This document shows positions 1-8,152 of a DNA stretch of 64,000 bases, piece by piece. The position numbers were made by a program, and so were the translations under genes. Position 1 is the stretch's first letter. Every line of letters starts with the position of its first letter. The DNA is from VRUE01 sp963770315. GTDB taxonomy: Bacteria; Actinomycetota; Thermoleophilia; Solirubrobacterales; 70-9. Where the stretch lies: NCBI GenBank assembly GCA_963770315.1, contig CAVYPC010000002.1, positions 2,418,001 through 2,482,000 on the forward strand, given 5' to 3'. The notes below the pieces were generated by a model. It saw only the letters and a list, made by a program, of their open reading frames with translations, did no database searches and was not told the origin of the DNA.

Positions 1-231
1 GCGAGCAGCGACGGATTCGATCCGACCTGCATGTGCGCTTGGCCCAGTCCGAGCGATGTGGTCGTGCAGGAGCACGACAAGCGGCTGGCTTGCGGGGATG
101 CGTGGAGCTGCAGCTCCGGCGGGCGCAGCGAGGATGCAGCCAAGTGCCGTCGCGATCAGCGTCGATGCCAGCGCCGAACCCCACCGGCGAGCGCCGGCGG
201 GGTTCGAGGCATCGACGGCCCTGTGGGTCAT
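1..231 (-). CDS. Secreted protein, N-terminal part only (L,D-transpeptidase-like?)
   Basis: The first 77 codons of a gene that runs off the left window edge. The start ATG (229-231) overlaps the stop of the upstream ice-binding gene by 4 nt, so the two are probably co-translated. The N-terminus is a signal peptide: basic start, hydrophobic run around residues 18-35, and an Ala-rich cleavage region ending near AAPAGAAA. The mature part begins with PLVVLLHDHIARTGPS and RIESVAAR. From memory this resembles the N-terminal part of actinobacterial secreted L,D-transpeptidases, but the catalytic domain lies outside the window, so the function is tentative. Confidence 0.6.
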   Translation of the reverse strand, partial: MTHRAVDASNPAGARRWGSALASTLIATALGCILAAPAGAAAPRIPASQPLVVLLHDHIARTGPSAHAGRIESVAAR

Positions 232-1406
232 CCCGTGAACTGGGATGGGCCGTGGCGCGGTTGGAGCACCGCCGCGGCGCAGGCGCGATAGGGGAGCGTC
301 ATGGTCTTCGCATGGGTGGCGTCCGTAAACGTGACGCGAGCGCTGACCTGGTGCGCGCCGGGAGTGGCTCGTACCGACATCGCAAACGGCGAGTTGGTCC
401 GGCTGCCCATCGGTTTACCGTCCAGGCTGAAGACGACCCGCTTGATCATGTGACCGCGGACCGTTGCGCGGAATCCAGAGGTGCAGGCCTCGCGCGGTGC
501 AGACCGCACCGTAGCCCTGCCGTTCCGGGTTGCTTTTCGGACTCTCGTTCGATTGACGGGGACCGCTCGGCTTGGACCGACGGCCGACCCACCACCTGGC
601 GGCGCCGAACTCGCCGGCCCCGTGGTTCCTGGGCCGCCCGGAGGCACGGTTCCGCTCGGTGGTTCGCCAGGGGGCGGCGTCGTGGATCCGGTTGCACACA
701 GCGGCCTGGTGAGAACGTTGTTGATCAGGCTGACCTGGCCGTTGCGGGCGAGCACCCTCCCGATCACGGACGCTCCGTTGTTCAGCGAGATGCTCGTAAG
801 CGCCATCAGGTTGCCCTGGAACACCGTGGTGGTGTCAAGCGTCGCCGAGCTGCCGACCTGCCAGAAGACGTTGCACGGGGAGGCTCCGTTGACCAGCACG
901 ACTGAGCTGGCCGGAGCCGTGGTCAGTCCTTCGGCGATCTCGAAGACGAACTGCGCGTTGGGATCGCCTTTGGCGTCGAGGGTGAGTGCTCCGGTGAGTT
1001 GAGCAGAGGACGTGAAGCCGTAGGCACCGGGGGTCAGCGTCCTTTCGCCGAGGTCCGTGTTGGACAGGTCGTTGCCGCCCGAGACCGGTTGTTCGGCCGC
1101 GACGTTGTAGGCAGTGGTGAGGTCGGCTTGCGCCGTTTTGGCGACGCCGTCGTTTGCGTGCGTGGCTCCGTTTACCACGGCGACATCGAAGCCGGTCAGG
1201 GCGGTGCCGGGGGCAACGCCGAGATCGCCGTTCAGCACCGACGCATTGGTGTTCGTGACGGTGGTGCCGCCGAGCACGACGAAGGGATTGACGGTGGCGA
1301 GGTTTACCGGAGCTGCCTGCGCGGCAGCCGGAATGGCGAACGCGAAGACCAGGGCAAGAGCGATACCGGCACGCCTGGCGCGCCTGAGGTGGATGGGGTT
1401 GGACAT
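228..1406 (-). CDS. Secreted ice-binding-like protein (DUF3494 family)
   Basis: 392 residues. A signal peptide (residues 1-28, ending AAAQAAP) is followed by a DUF3494 beta-helix domain (about 29-225) with family features: NPFVVLGGTTVTNTN, the GDLGVAPG turn, the TPGAYGF motif and FWQVGSSATLDTTTVFQGN. A Pro/Gly/Thr-rich linker (about 235-290) leads to a C-terminal Ig-like domain (VVFSLDGKPM ... VRATPGAHQVSARVTF). I chose the ATG at 1404-1406 because AAGGAAGGA lies just upstream and the signal peptide then starts at residue 1; the longer in-frame extension has no such support. Family members bind ice or act as secreted adhesins; which applies here cannot be told. It overlaps the next secreted gene by 4 nt. 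Confidence 0.85.
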   Translation of the reverse strand: MSNPIHLRRARRAGIALALVFAFAIPAAAQAAPVNLATVNPFVVLGGTTVTNTNASVLNGDLGVAPGTALTGFDVAVVNGATHANDGVAKTAQADLTTAYNVAAEQPVSGGNDLSNTDLGERTLTPGAYGFTSSAQLTGALTLDAKGDPNAQFVFEIAEGLTTAPASSVVLVNGASPCNVFWQVGSSATLDTTTVFQGNLMALTSISLNNGASVIGRVLARNGQVSLINNVLTRPLCATGSTTPPPGEPPSGTVPPGGPGTTGPASSAPPGGGSAVGPSRAVPVNRTRVRKATRNGRATVRSAPREACTSGFRATVRGHMIKRVVFSLDGKPMGSRTNSPFAMSVRATPGAHQVSARVTFTDATHAKTMTLPYRACAAAVLQPRHGPSQFTG

Positions 1407-1677
1407 AAATGTCCTTCCTTGTGGGGCGAGCAGCCCGGACAACGTTCCTTGGGCGCCGCCGAGCGCTGTTGTGAGCGATCGGGGGGCGGTGACAGTCCTT
1501 TCGGTAGCCCGGCGAACTCCGGTGGAGTCCCGTGGCTCTGCGGACTCGCCTCGCGACGAGGGTGCCTGAGTCGAGAAGGTCTGCTCTCGTGTCCGGTCCG
1601 CATCGACAAGAGGGAACACTGCTTGAATCGAATGCTCAGACCGGACGAATGATTTCTCCCAGGCGACAGAAGAGCGC

Positions 1678-2388
1678 TCAGAGCTCGCGCAGTTCGCGCA
1701 CGACGCCGGCGCAATAGCCATAGCGGCCGATGGCCTCGCGGCCATGACTACCGGTGCTCAGCAGCAGTGGGACGCCGCGTCGCAGAAATGGCCGCAGAGT
1801 CCGTGCCGTCGGACACTTTCGGCGCTCGTCAACCTCGATTCGAGCGTGGGATCAAGCCGCCGCAATCGCAAGCGAATCGACCAGATCCGGCGACACGTCC
1901 CCCTCCCCGAGTCCGAGCGTGGGAAGGGCACTGAACAAATGCCCGATCACGACGTGCTCGTGGCTATGAAGCGCGGCGGCCGTCCCGTTGACCATCCAGT
2001 CGAGCACCATCTGGGGATCGAGCTCCCCCGCCGATCCGCTCGCGGGTGGAGCGGGGATTCATCGGTCCGTCGGGCGAGGGGGCCTGGTGACTCACTACAT
2101 ACACAGCTTCAACTCCCGCCAGCTCGGCAGGAAGGTCAAGGCAACTGTGGATATCTAGGATCTTCGCCTCAACGGCACAGTGCAAAACGATCGAGGTCTG
2201 CTCTTGGCCCTCTCTGACCGCTGCAACATAAGCCGGGACCCACTTGGTGTCTGCTCTCACATGGTCGACAAACGTGAGTTCCGTCAAGCCGATCTGCTCG
2301 GCTCGACAACGCTCTCCTCGATCGTGTTCTTGCCATCCGAGAAGGTCGAGTAGACGTGCATGTCCTGGGTCAAGACGGGCTCAGCCAT
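1678..2388 (-). pseudogene. PHP-domain phosphoesterase, broken by two frameshifts and a stop
   Basis: Reading through three frame segments rebuilds one PHP-domain protein of about 236 residues. Segment 1 starts at ATG 2386-2388 (MAEPVLTQDMHVYSTFSDG), with the D-x-H...S.FSDG metal-binding start of PHP proteins. Segment 2 continues GLTELTFVDHVRADTKWVP. Segment 3 carries LDPQMVLDWMVNGTAAALH and is interrupted by an in-frame TGA at 1852-1854, then continues IEVDERRKCPTARTLRPF and ends at 1678. The order matches the PHP fold (N-terminal HxH region, later STGSH). PHP proteins are usually phosphoesterases such as histidinol phosphatase relatives. Each break is small, so decay is recent or partly due to sequence error. 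Confidence 0.75.
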
Positions 2389-2449
2389 CGGCGACGTTCC
2401 TGAGACCACGCCCTTCATCTGAGGGCCACTACCTGCGCGTAGGGCGAGC

Positions 2450-2490
2450 AGCACAATCCCCCGGATGTATGAGGCAACGCGGATATCCCC
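2450..2490. repeat. 41-bp repeat, copy 1
   Basis: Matches positions 3955-3995 at 34 of 41 bases with no gaps; both begin AGCACAATCCCCC and end ATATCCCC. On the minus strand the copy lies about 60 bp upstream of the PHP pseudogene start. Possibly a shared control site, which is inference. Confidence 0.6.
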
Positions 2491-2525
2491 GCAAGGTCTA
2501 ACCAGAAAGCGTTACTGCGTGGCCG

Positions 2526-3200
2526 TTATATCTCCCAGGTGATCTGCCCAGTGACCAACGCGATCGCCACTGCATGCGCGCGGGTATGCGCTCCCAGCTT
2601 GGCAAGCGCGTTGTGAACGTGAGACTTGACCGTCTCCGGAGAGAGAAATAGGCGCTCCGCAATGTCACCGCTCTGAAGTCCGGAAGCGACCAGCGTCATG
2701 ACCTCACGCTCGCGCTCGGTGAGTTGCAGCCGACCGCTCCCCTCTATCGCGACCGGCGCCCAGCTCGCGCTCTTTGCCTGCTCGGCCGAGAGCTCATCGT
2801 GTGGGATGAAGACGGAAAGGTGGCGTGCCGGCAGCACGTTGGCCGTCGCACTGAACTCGACGGGCACCTCTCCCCGATCCGGAATGTACAGCTGGTACCA
2901 GCCCTCCGCCCCCCCGCTGGCCAGGAATGCTCCCCATTGCTCCTCGAGCCTCTTGCGCTCGCTCGGGGGCGTGAAATCGTCCATCGTGCGCCAGGGGATC
3001 TCCTCCCAAGCGATCCCCAGCAGATCACATGCAGCTGCATTCCCGGTCACCCAGCGTCGCTGGTCATCAGCGATCAGCATCGGGTGCCGTGACCGCTCAA
3101 GGGCCGTCCGCAGGCGAACCGCTGCCGACGGGCCGGACTCGCCGTTCGCAGAGACCTTCGCGTTTTCTCCGTCGGGGGGCGGATCAGAAGTAGCCACCAC
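2526..3200 (-). CDS. PAS-LuxR transcriptional regulator
   Basis: 224 residues. The N-terminal half (about 30-140) is a PAS-like sensor (MLIADDQRRWVTGNAAACDLLG, then an ERKRLEEQW helix). The C-terminal 65 residues are a GerE/LuxR helix-turn-helix: LTEREREVMTLVASGL, SPETVKSHVHNALAKLG. No receiver domain is present, so activity is probably set by what the PAS domain binds. It lies among other signalling genes (STAS protein, REC-PAS-HD-GYP protein) in separate transcription units. The ligand and targets cannot be inferred. Confidence 0.85.
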   Translation of the reverse strand: MVATSDPPPDGENAKVSANGESGPSAAVRLRTALERSRHPMLIADDQRRWVTGNAAACDLLGIAWEEIPWRTMDDFTPPSERKRLEEQWGAFLASGGAEGWYQLYIPDRGEVPVEFSATANVLPARHLSVFIPHDELSAEQAKSASWAPVAIEGSGRLQLTEREREVMTLVASGLQSGDIAERLFLSPETVKSHVHNALAKLGAHTRAHAVAIALVTGQITWEI

Positions 3201-3344
3201 GACCTGCCTTGACTCGGGGCCTATACACGCTGATTACTTGCCCTGTATCGACAGTAAAGGGCCAGAGCCTGAGATTGCAAGGCATCTCGCAGGCGTCGCC
3301 GAGCGCTGCTGCGAGCGGATATCGCTCTCTACGACGCCAAGAAC

Positions 3345-3722
3345 TCAGGCCCCAACAGGGTCAGGTGCGGCTAGGAGTCGCTGCCCACGGATTGAGCTTT
3401 GCTCGGACCGAGGCGAAGGGACGAATGGCAGCACCACGTCGAGGGCAGTCAGTCGGAACATGTCTGCCACGCTCCCCCTGCCGTGGGTCACCTGCAGACG
3501 GTTCTCACCGGTCCTCGAGCGACGCCAAGCCGCGACGAGCACACTGAGGCCCGCCGCGTCGATGAACGTCAGCTCCTCGAGGTCAAGCAGTATTCGAACA
3601 GCTTGGCTTGCCTCAGCGTCTCGCAGCGCTCGCTCCAAGCGGGGACACTCGAATAGATCAAGTTCCCCGCTGACGCGTAAGACAGAGGTGTCGCCTTCCC
3701 TCGCGGCATCGATCGCAAACAG
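3345..3722 (-). CDS. STAS-domain protein (anti-sigma-factor antagonist-like), start uncertain
   Basis: A STAS domain is clear: LRVSGELDLFECPRLERAL, then the conserved LEELTFIDAAGLSVLVA, whose D-x-A-G-L-S region includes the serine phosphorylated in SpoIIAA-like proteins. The shortest start is TTG at 3636-3638, but this would cut the first beta-strand. Homologous-looking coding (FAIDAAREGDTSVLRVSGELD) continues upstream to about 3722 with no ATG, GTG or TTG in frame, so either a CTG (3720-3722) is used or the start is damaged. It probably works in a partner-switching circuit with an anti-sigma kinase; no kinase is adjacent. Confidence 0.7.
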   Translation of the reverse strand: MFAIDAAREGDTSVLRVSGELDLFECPRLERALRDAEASQAVRILLDLEELTFIDAAGLSVLVAAWRRSRTGENRLQVTHGRGSVADMFRLTALDVVLPFVPSPRSEQSSIRGQRLLAAPDPVGA

Positions 3723-4100
3723 GGGCCGCAGAAATGCGGTCCGCCCGCTAGATCCAAATGCGAGGCTTTGGGTCGTGTTAATCCGTGACCTCTCTCGAAG
3801 TCGCGGGACACACCGCGGACTTGTCGTAGCTTTTTCTTTAGACCCCTAGGTCCGGGGGGACGACCTAGGGGGCCTGAGGCAACTTCATAAAAGCGGCATA
3901 CGGGAGGCACTGAGAATCGCCGCTGTAACTCACTGTTAAGGCTTCACTCATAGGAGCACAATCCCCCAGACGTATGAAGCACTGTGAATATCCCCCAAAG
4001 TGACTAGCTAGTAAAGACCGTTTACCACCGGCTTTAAGTTGTAGTGGGATATCCGAGCTAAGGTCTCTTCGACTAGTCAAGTGAATGAGAGGCGCAGTTA
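3723..4100. other. Intergenic region between divergent signalling genes
   Basis: No gene found. It holds a perfect 10-bp inverted repeat, CCCCTAGGTC (3843-3852) and GACCTAGGGG (3862-3871), with no T-run after it on either strand, and copy 2 of the 41-bp repeat. The promoters for the STAS gene and the HD-GYP gene must lie here; I cannot place them with confidence. Confidence 0.5.
3955..3995. repeat. 41-bp repeat, copy 2
   Basis: Second copy of the element at 2450-2490 (34/41 identical; most differences are transitions). It lies about 105 bp upstream of the HD-GYP gene on the plus strand and about 230 bp upstream of the STAS gene on the minus strand. Confidence 0.6.
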
Positions 4101-5555
4101 GTGACCCTTTACCCGACGGAGTCAAGGCAGCCACGCCATCCCGTACAGACCCAGCCGGGGTTAGCGCGCATCCTGATCACGGACGACCAACCCGAGATGT
4201 TGCAATTGGTCGACCGCGCACTGGGGAAGCGATACCGATGCGAGTTCGCGGCCAGCGTCTCCCAGGCTCACAAAAAGCTCGCCTCCACCGATTTCCACCT
4301 TGCCCTCTGTGACCTTCAGATGCAGGGCGGGGCGGGACTGACCCTGGCCGAGGAAATCACCGAAGAGCATCCTGAAACCGCAGTAGTCTTGGTCACCGAG
4401 AAGGACGACCCGGAGGCTGCAAGACAGGCATTCGGCCTCGGTGGTCACGGTGTCCACGGATATCTGGTCAAACCATTCTGGCCGGGGCAGCTGCTGATCA
4501 CGGCAATGAATGCGCTGAGGCGGCGCGAACTCGAAAACTTCGAGAGCGCGCACAGACTCAACCTCGAAGAGCGACGCCAGGCGATCATCGACATGGCGCC
4601 GATGCCCGTCTATGTAAAGGATGAGGATCTCCGCTACGTCTTCGCAAACGCGCAGGCGGACGATCTGGCAGGACAGGAGAGAGGTCAGCTGCTCGGGCAA
4701 ACGGACGAGGCAATCATGGGCCCCGATGCACTGGCCCACACCCGGACCGTCGATCGGCGGATCCTCGAAAGGGGCACGACCTACAAGGCGGATGAAACGC
4801 TTGAGATCGGCGGGGTCGAGCGAACCTTCAAGACGGTTAAGTTCCCCCTCCTCAACGAGGCAGGGCGTGCGACGGCAGTCTGTGGCATCTCCACCGACAT
4901 CACTGCCCAAAAAGAGGCGCTGCAGCTGCGGGACGAGTTGACCGCAGCCCAGCAGCAGGCAATCGACGAGCTGCGATCCTCTCGCCTGGAGACCGTGGAG
5001 CGACTCGCCAGGGCGATCGAGTTTCACGACTCTTCCACCGGAGCGCACGTCACCCGCATGGCGATGATCACCGCCTTCTTGGGAAGCCAGCTGAAGCTCG
5101 ACGCCGAGTTTGTCCAACTCTTGCGCGAGGCAGCTCCAATGCACGACGTGGGAAAGATCGGAACCTCCGAAGAGATTCTCCGCAAGCCGGGACCCCTGAC
5201 TGCCGAGGAGCGCAAGGAGATGGAGCGCCACACGGTGGTCGGCCACGAGATACTCGCCGGCTCCCAGAGCGAGCTTTTGCAGATCGCCGCCGCGATCGCC
5301 CTGACTCATCATGAGCACTACGACGGCACCGGCTATCCCCGGGGTCTCGCCGGTGAAGAGATTCCGCTCGAAGGACGGATCAGTGCCGTCGCGGATGTCT
5401 TCGATGCTTTGCTGAGCGACCGTTGTTACCGGTCTGCGCTATCGGTGATAGACGCAGTCGAGGTCATTCGGGACGGCAGGGGAACTCACTTCGATCCGCA
5501 AATCGTGGATCTGTTGATCAATGGCTTGGACGAAGCGCTTTCCCTGCGCGAGTAA
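4101..5555 (+). CDS. Response regulator with PAS and HD-GYP output (c-di-GMP phosphodiesterase-like)
   Basis: 484 residues in three parts. Receiver domain, about 22-140: acidic pair DD at 28-29, phospho-acceptor Asp71 in ALCDLQM, and Lys124 in YLVKPF. PAS domain, about 155-275: IIDMAPMPVYVKDEDLRYVF and the closing GISTDITAQK. HD-GYP domain, about 315-480: MHDVGKIG with the metal-binding HD, HHEHYDGTGYP as the GYP motif, and ISAVADVFDAL. HD-GYP domains hydrolyse cyclic di-GMP, so this is probably a phosphorylation- and ligand-controlled phosphodiesterase. No sensor kinase is adjacent. It is a single-gene unit, followed by a tRNA on the other strand. Confidence 0.88.
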   Translation: MTLYPTESRQPRHPVQTQPGLARILITDDQPEMLQLVDRALGKRYRCEFAASVSQAHKKLASTDFHLALCDLQMQGGAGLTLAEEITEEHPETAVVLVTEKDDPEAARQAFGLGGHGVHGYLVKPFWPGQLLITAMNALRRRELENFESAHRLNLEERRQAIIDMAPMPVYVKDEDLRYVFANAQADDLAGQERGQLLGQTDEAIMGPDALAHTRTVDRRILERGTTYKADETLEIGGVERTFKTVKFPLLNEAGRATAVCGISTDITAQKEALQLRDELTAAQQQAIDELRSSRLETVERLARAIEFHDSSTGAHVTRMAMITAFLGSQLKLDAEFVQLLREAAPMHDVGKIGTSEEILRKPGPLTAEERKEMERHTVVGHEILAGSQSELLQIAAAIALTHHEHYDGTGYPRGLAGEEIPLEGRISAVADVFDALLSDRCYRSALSVIDAVEVIRDGRGTHFDPQIVDLLINGLDEALSLRE

Positions 5556-5785
5556 CACGTCGACGAACGCTCTATCGCACCCACGATCTCCCCATAGGGA
5601 CGAGCTCGTGGTTTTATGGCCTGTCGCAGCCGTCTGGACCGTGTCGGGCAGCGGGCCCAGCGTTCCTCTCGGAGCGCCGAGATAGCCACTTGATGCCCAA
5701 ATGTGGTGCCGACGGAGACCCAGCGCCGAGTCAATTTCGGCCGTTGACGGCGGCATTGGGCGCTAGAATGCGCTTTCCATCAAAT

Positions 5786-5858
5786 GCCCCCGGCGGGATT
5801 CGAACCCGCGCCGCGCGGCTTAAAAGGCCGCCGCTCTAACCAACTGAGCTACAGGGGC
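5786..5858 (-). tRNA. tRNA-Lys (anticodon UUU)
   Basis: 73 nt on the minus strand that fold as a full cloverleaf: GCCCCTG acceptor against CGGGGGC, D-arm GCTC/GAGC, anticodon stem GCGGC/GCCGC with loop CTTTTAA, and T-arm GCGGG-TTCGAAT-CCCGC. No CCA is encoded. Confidence 0.96.
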
Positions 5859-5879
5859 GCGGTGCCCATGGTAATCCGA

Positions 5880-6854
5880 TCAGGAAAGCTCGGGCAGGCC
5901 CTGCTCGGGCGTCGAGGCCTCGGCGTGGGTGCGGCGGGGGATGCGGCCGGCGCGGCGGGCGGCGTGACCGGCCTCGACGGCGCCGCGCAGGGCCCTCGCC
6001 ATCGCGGTCGGATCCTCGGCGCCGAAGATCGAGCTGGCCGCCATCACCGCGTCGCAGCCCAGCTCCATCGCCAGCGCGGCGTCCGAGGCGGTGCCGATGC
6101 CGGCGTCGAGGATGACCGGGACCGCGGCCCGTTCGGCGACGATCGCGATGTTGTAGGGGTTGCGGATGCCGGCGCCGGAGCCGATCGGCGAGCCGAGCGG
6201 CATCACCGCGGCGCAGCCGGCCTCCTCGAGGCGGCGGGCGAGGATCGGGTCGTCGTTGGTGTAGGGGAGGACGGTGAAGCCCTCGCCGACCAGCGTCTCG
6301 GCGGCGGCGAGCAGCTCGACCGCGTCGGGGTAGAGGGTGCGGTCGTCGCCGATCACCTCGAGCTTGATCCAGTCGGTCTCGAACGCCTCGCGGGCGAGGC
6401 GCGCGGTGCGAATCGCGTCGCGGGCGGTGAAGCAGCCGGCGGTGTTGGGCAGAGCGAAGAGGCCGAGCCGGTCGAGCACGTCGAGGACCGAGCCCTTGGC
6501 CGCCGGATCGATGCGGCGCAGGGCGACGGTGACGATCTCGGCGCCGGAGGCGGCGAGCGCCTCCTCCATCTGCTCCAGCGAGCGGAAGCCGCCGGTGCCG
6601 GCGATCAGCCGCGAGGACCACTGGCGCCCACCCAGCTGCCAGGTCTCGGCGCCGCCCTGGATCGCCGCCAGCACCTCGACGCTGTGGCCCTCGGCAAGGG
6701 GAGTCGAGTCCCACTCGGCGCGCGGCACGACCTCGCCGTCGAGCGCGACCGCGACGCCGCGGCCCTGGCGCTCCGCGACGCTCTCGCGCACCGCCTCGGC
6801 GAGGGTCGCCCCCGCCGGCAGCTCGCGCGGCTCGCCGTTCAGCTCGATCCTCAT
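5880..6854 (-). CDS. thiG: ThiS-ThiG fusion: sulfur carrier and thiazole synthase
   Basis: 324 residues. Residues 1-70 are a ThiS ubiquitin-like carrier (MRIELNGEPRELPAG, ending AAIQGG). They run straight into ThiG (about 75-324), which joins 1-deoxyxylulose 5-phosphate, dehydroglycine and sulfur into thiazole phosphate. ThiG features: SSRLIAGTGGF, the Schiff-base lysine in WIKLEVIGD, LPNTAGC, and GIGTASDAALAMELG. There is no stop or internal start at the join, so it is a true fusion; the ThiS Gly-Gly that must become a thiocarboxylate is therefore internal and may need processing. The ATG overlaps the thiO stop by 4 nt. Confidence 0.92.
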   Translation of the reverse strand: MRIELNGEPRELPAGATLAEAVRESVAERQGRGVAVALDGEVVPRAEWDSTPLAEGHSVEVLAAIQGGAETWQLGGRQWSSRLIAGTGGFRSLEQMEEALAASGAEIVTVALRRIDPAAKGSVLDVLDRLGLFALPNTAGCFTARDAIRTARLAREAFETDWIKLEVIGDDRTLYPDAVELLAAAETLVGEGFTVLPYTNDDPILARRLEEAGCAAVMPLGSPIGSGAGIRNPYNIAIVAERAAVPVILDAGIGTASDAALAMELGCDAVMAASSIFGAEDPTAMARALRGAVEAGHAARRAGRIPRRTHAEASTPEQGLPELS

Positions 6855-7945
6855 GCGGGCACGCCTTCGAGCCGGTCGACGAGCGTGTCCGCGGTCAGCG
6901 GCGCCAGCAGGATCCCGTTGCGGTAGTGGCCGCTCGCCCAGAGCAGGCCGTCGACCGGGCTCTCGCCGATCGCGGGCAGGTTGTCGGGCGTTCCCGGCCG
7001 CAGCCCCGCGGCCGCCTCGACCAGCTCCATCTCGGCGACCTCGGGCAGCAGGCGATAGGCCTCGCGCAGCAGCTCGTGGACGCCGCCCGCGGTCACCGCC
7101 GTGTCGAAGCCCTGCTCCTCGACGGTGGCGCCGACGATCAGGCGGCCGTCGGGACGCGGCACCAGGTAGACCCGCTCGGCGGCGACGATCCGCCGGCATG
7201 GCGCGACGCCGTCGCGGGCGCGAAGCTCGAGGATCTGGCCCTTGACCGGGCGCACCGGCGGGCGGGCGGGCTCGGGCAGCCACTCGGCCTGGCCCGACCA
7301 GGCGCCGGCGGCGAGGACGACCGCACCGGCGCGCAGCTCCTCCCCAGCCGCGGTCCGCACGCCGGCGATCCGCTCCCCCTCGAACAGCGCCGCCTCCACC
7401 CCGCTCCCCGCCAGCAGCTCGACCCCCTCAGCCTCGAGCGCGCCGAGCAGGGCCGCGACCAGGGCCCTGGGGTCGACCGAGGCCTCCTCGGGCGCGTGGA
7501 CGCCACCGTTGAAGGACGGGGTGAGGCCTGGCTCCAGCTCGCGGCAGCGGCGCGGCGGCAGCCACTCGGCGCCGAGCCCAAGCGAGCGCTGCAGCTCGTG
7601 CACCCGGCGCAGCTCCGCCGCCTCGTCGCGGTCGAGCGCGACGTGCAGGGCGCCGTCGCGGCGGTAGCCGGTGGATATACCGCTGACCGCCTCCAGCTCC
7701 TCGACGAAGGCGGGATAGAGCTCGGCCGCAGCGACGGTCATCTTCAGCAGCTCCGGCCCGCCGAAGGCGAGCTCGCCGACCGGAGCCAGCATCCCCGCCG
7801 CAACCCGCGTCGCGCCCGCCGGCGGGCGCGAGCGCTCGACCACGGCCACGCGGGCGCCGCGCCGCGCCGCGCGCCAGGCGCAGGTGAGGCCGATGACACC
7901 GCCTCCGACGATCGCCGCGTCGTACCCACTTCGCTGCTCGTTCAA
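6851..7945 (-). CDS. thiO: Glycine oxidase ThiO
   Basis: 364 residues, FAD-dependent. It oxidises glycine to dehydroglycine for thiazole synthesis. Evidence: the Rossmann motif AAIVGGGVIGLTCAWRAA at the start, ERSRPPAGATRVAAGMLAP, GAVVLAAGAWSG, and a C-terminal GLRPGTPDNLPAIGESP with HYRNGILLAPL. I chose TTG at 7943-7945: GGAGG (7951-7955) sits 5 nt upstream, and the in-frame ATG at 7961-7963 falls inside the conserved 3' part of the TPP riboswitch, so it is not a plausible start. The gene is translationally coupled to thiSG and controlled by the riboswitch. Confidence 0.9.
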   Translation of the reverse strand: MNEQRSGYDAAIVGGGVIGLTCAWRAARRGARVAVVERSRPPAGATRVAAGMLAPVGELAFGGPELLKMTVAAAELYPAFVEELEAVSGISTGYRRDGALHVALDRDEAAELRRVHELQRSLGLGAEWLPPRRCRELEPGLTPSFNGGVHAPEEASVDPRALVAALLGALEAEGVELLAGSGVEAALFEGERIAGVRTAAGEELRAGAVVLAAGAWSGQAEWLPEPARPPVRPVKGQILELRARDGVAPCRRIVAAERVYLVPRPDGRLIVGATVEEQGFDTAVTAGGVHELLREAYRLLPEVAEMELVEAAAGLRPGTPDNLPAIGESPVDGLLWASGHYRNGILLAPLTADTLVDRLEGVPA

Positions 7946-7948
7946 CTT

Positions 7949-8062
7949 TGCCTCCGCCGGCATTACCCGGATCAGGTCCAGACGGTCGGTGGCCTCGATG
8001 CCACCCTCTCAGCCTCGGCGCCCGGCTGGGCGCCAACGGCTCCCGTTACTTCCCCGATGCTA
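7949..8062 (-). promoter_or_regulatory. TPP riboswitch (thi-box)
   Basis: On the minus strand the leader shows the conserved TPP aptamer landmarks in order: GGGAGCC, a long P3-like hairpin, GGCTGAGAGGG, a second hairpin, then GACCTGATCCGGGTAAT and GCCGGCGGAGG. The final GGAGG is also the Shine-Dalgarno for the thiO TTG start, so ligand binding can hide the ribosome site directly. The exact 5' border is approximate. Confidence 0.92.
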
Positions 8063-8152
8063 CCCCCCTCCAACCCCCGCCCGGGGGGCGTGTCCGAGTT
8101 TTCGGTGCCAGATGGACCCATAACCTCGGACACGCCCCGCCATAATCGATGG

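Noticed and set aside
3843..3871. Rho-independent terminator
   Set aside because: The 10-bp stem is perfect but no T-run follows on either strand; kept only as an inverted repeat.
7961..7963. ATG as the thiO start
   Set aside because: It lies inside the conserved GGGTAAT-GCCGGCGGAGG part of the TPP aptamer; the TTG at 7943-7945 has a correctly spaced GGAGG.
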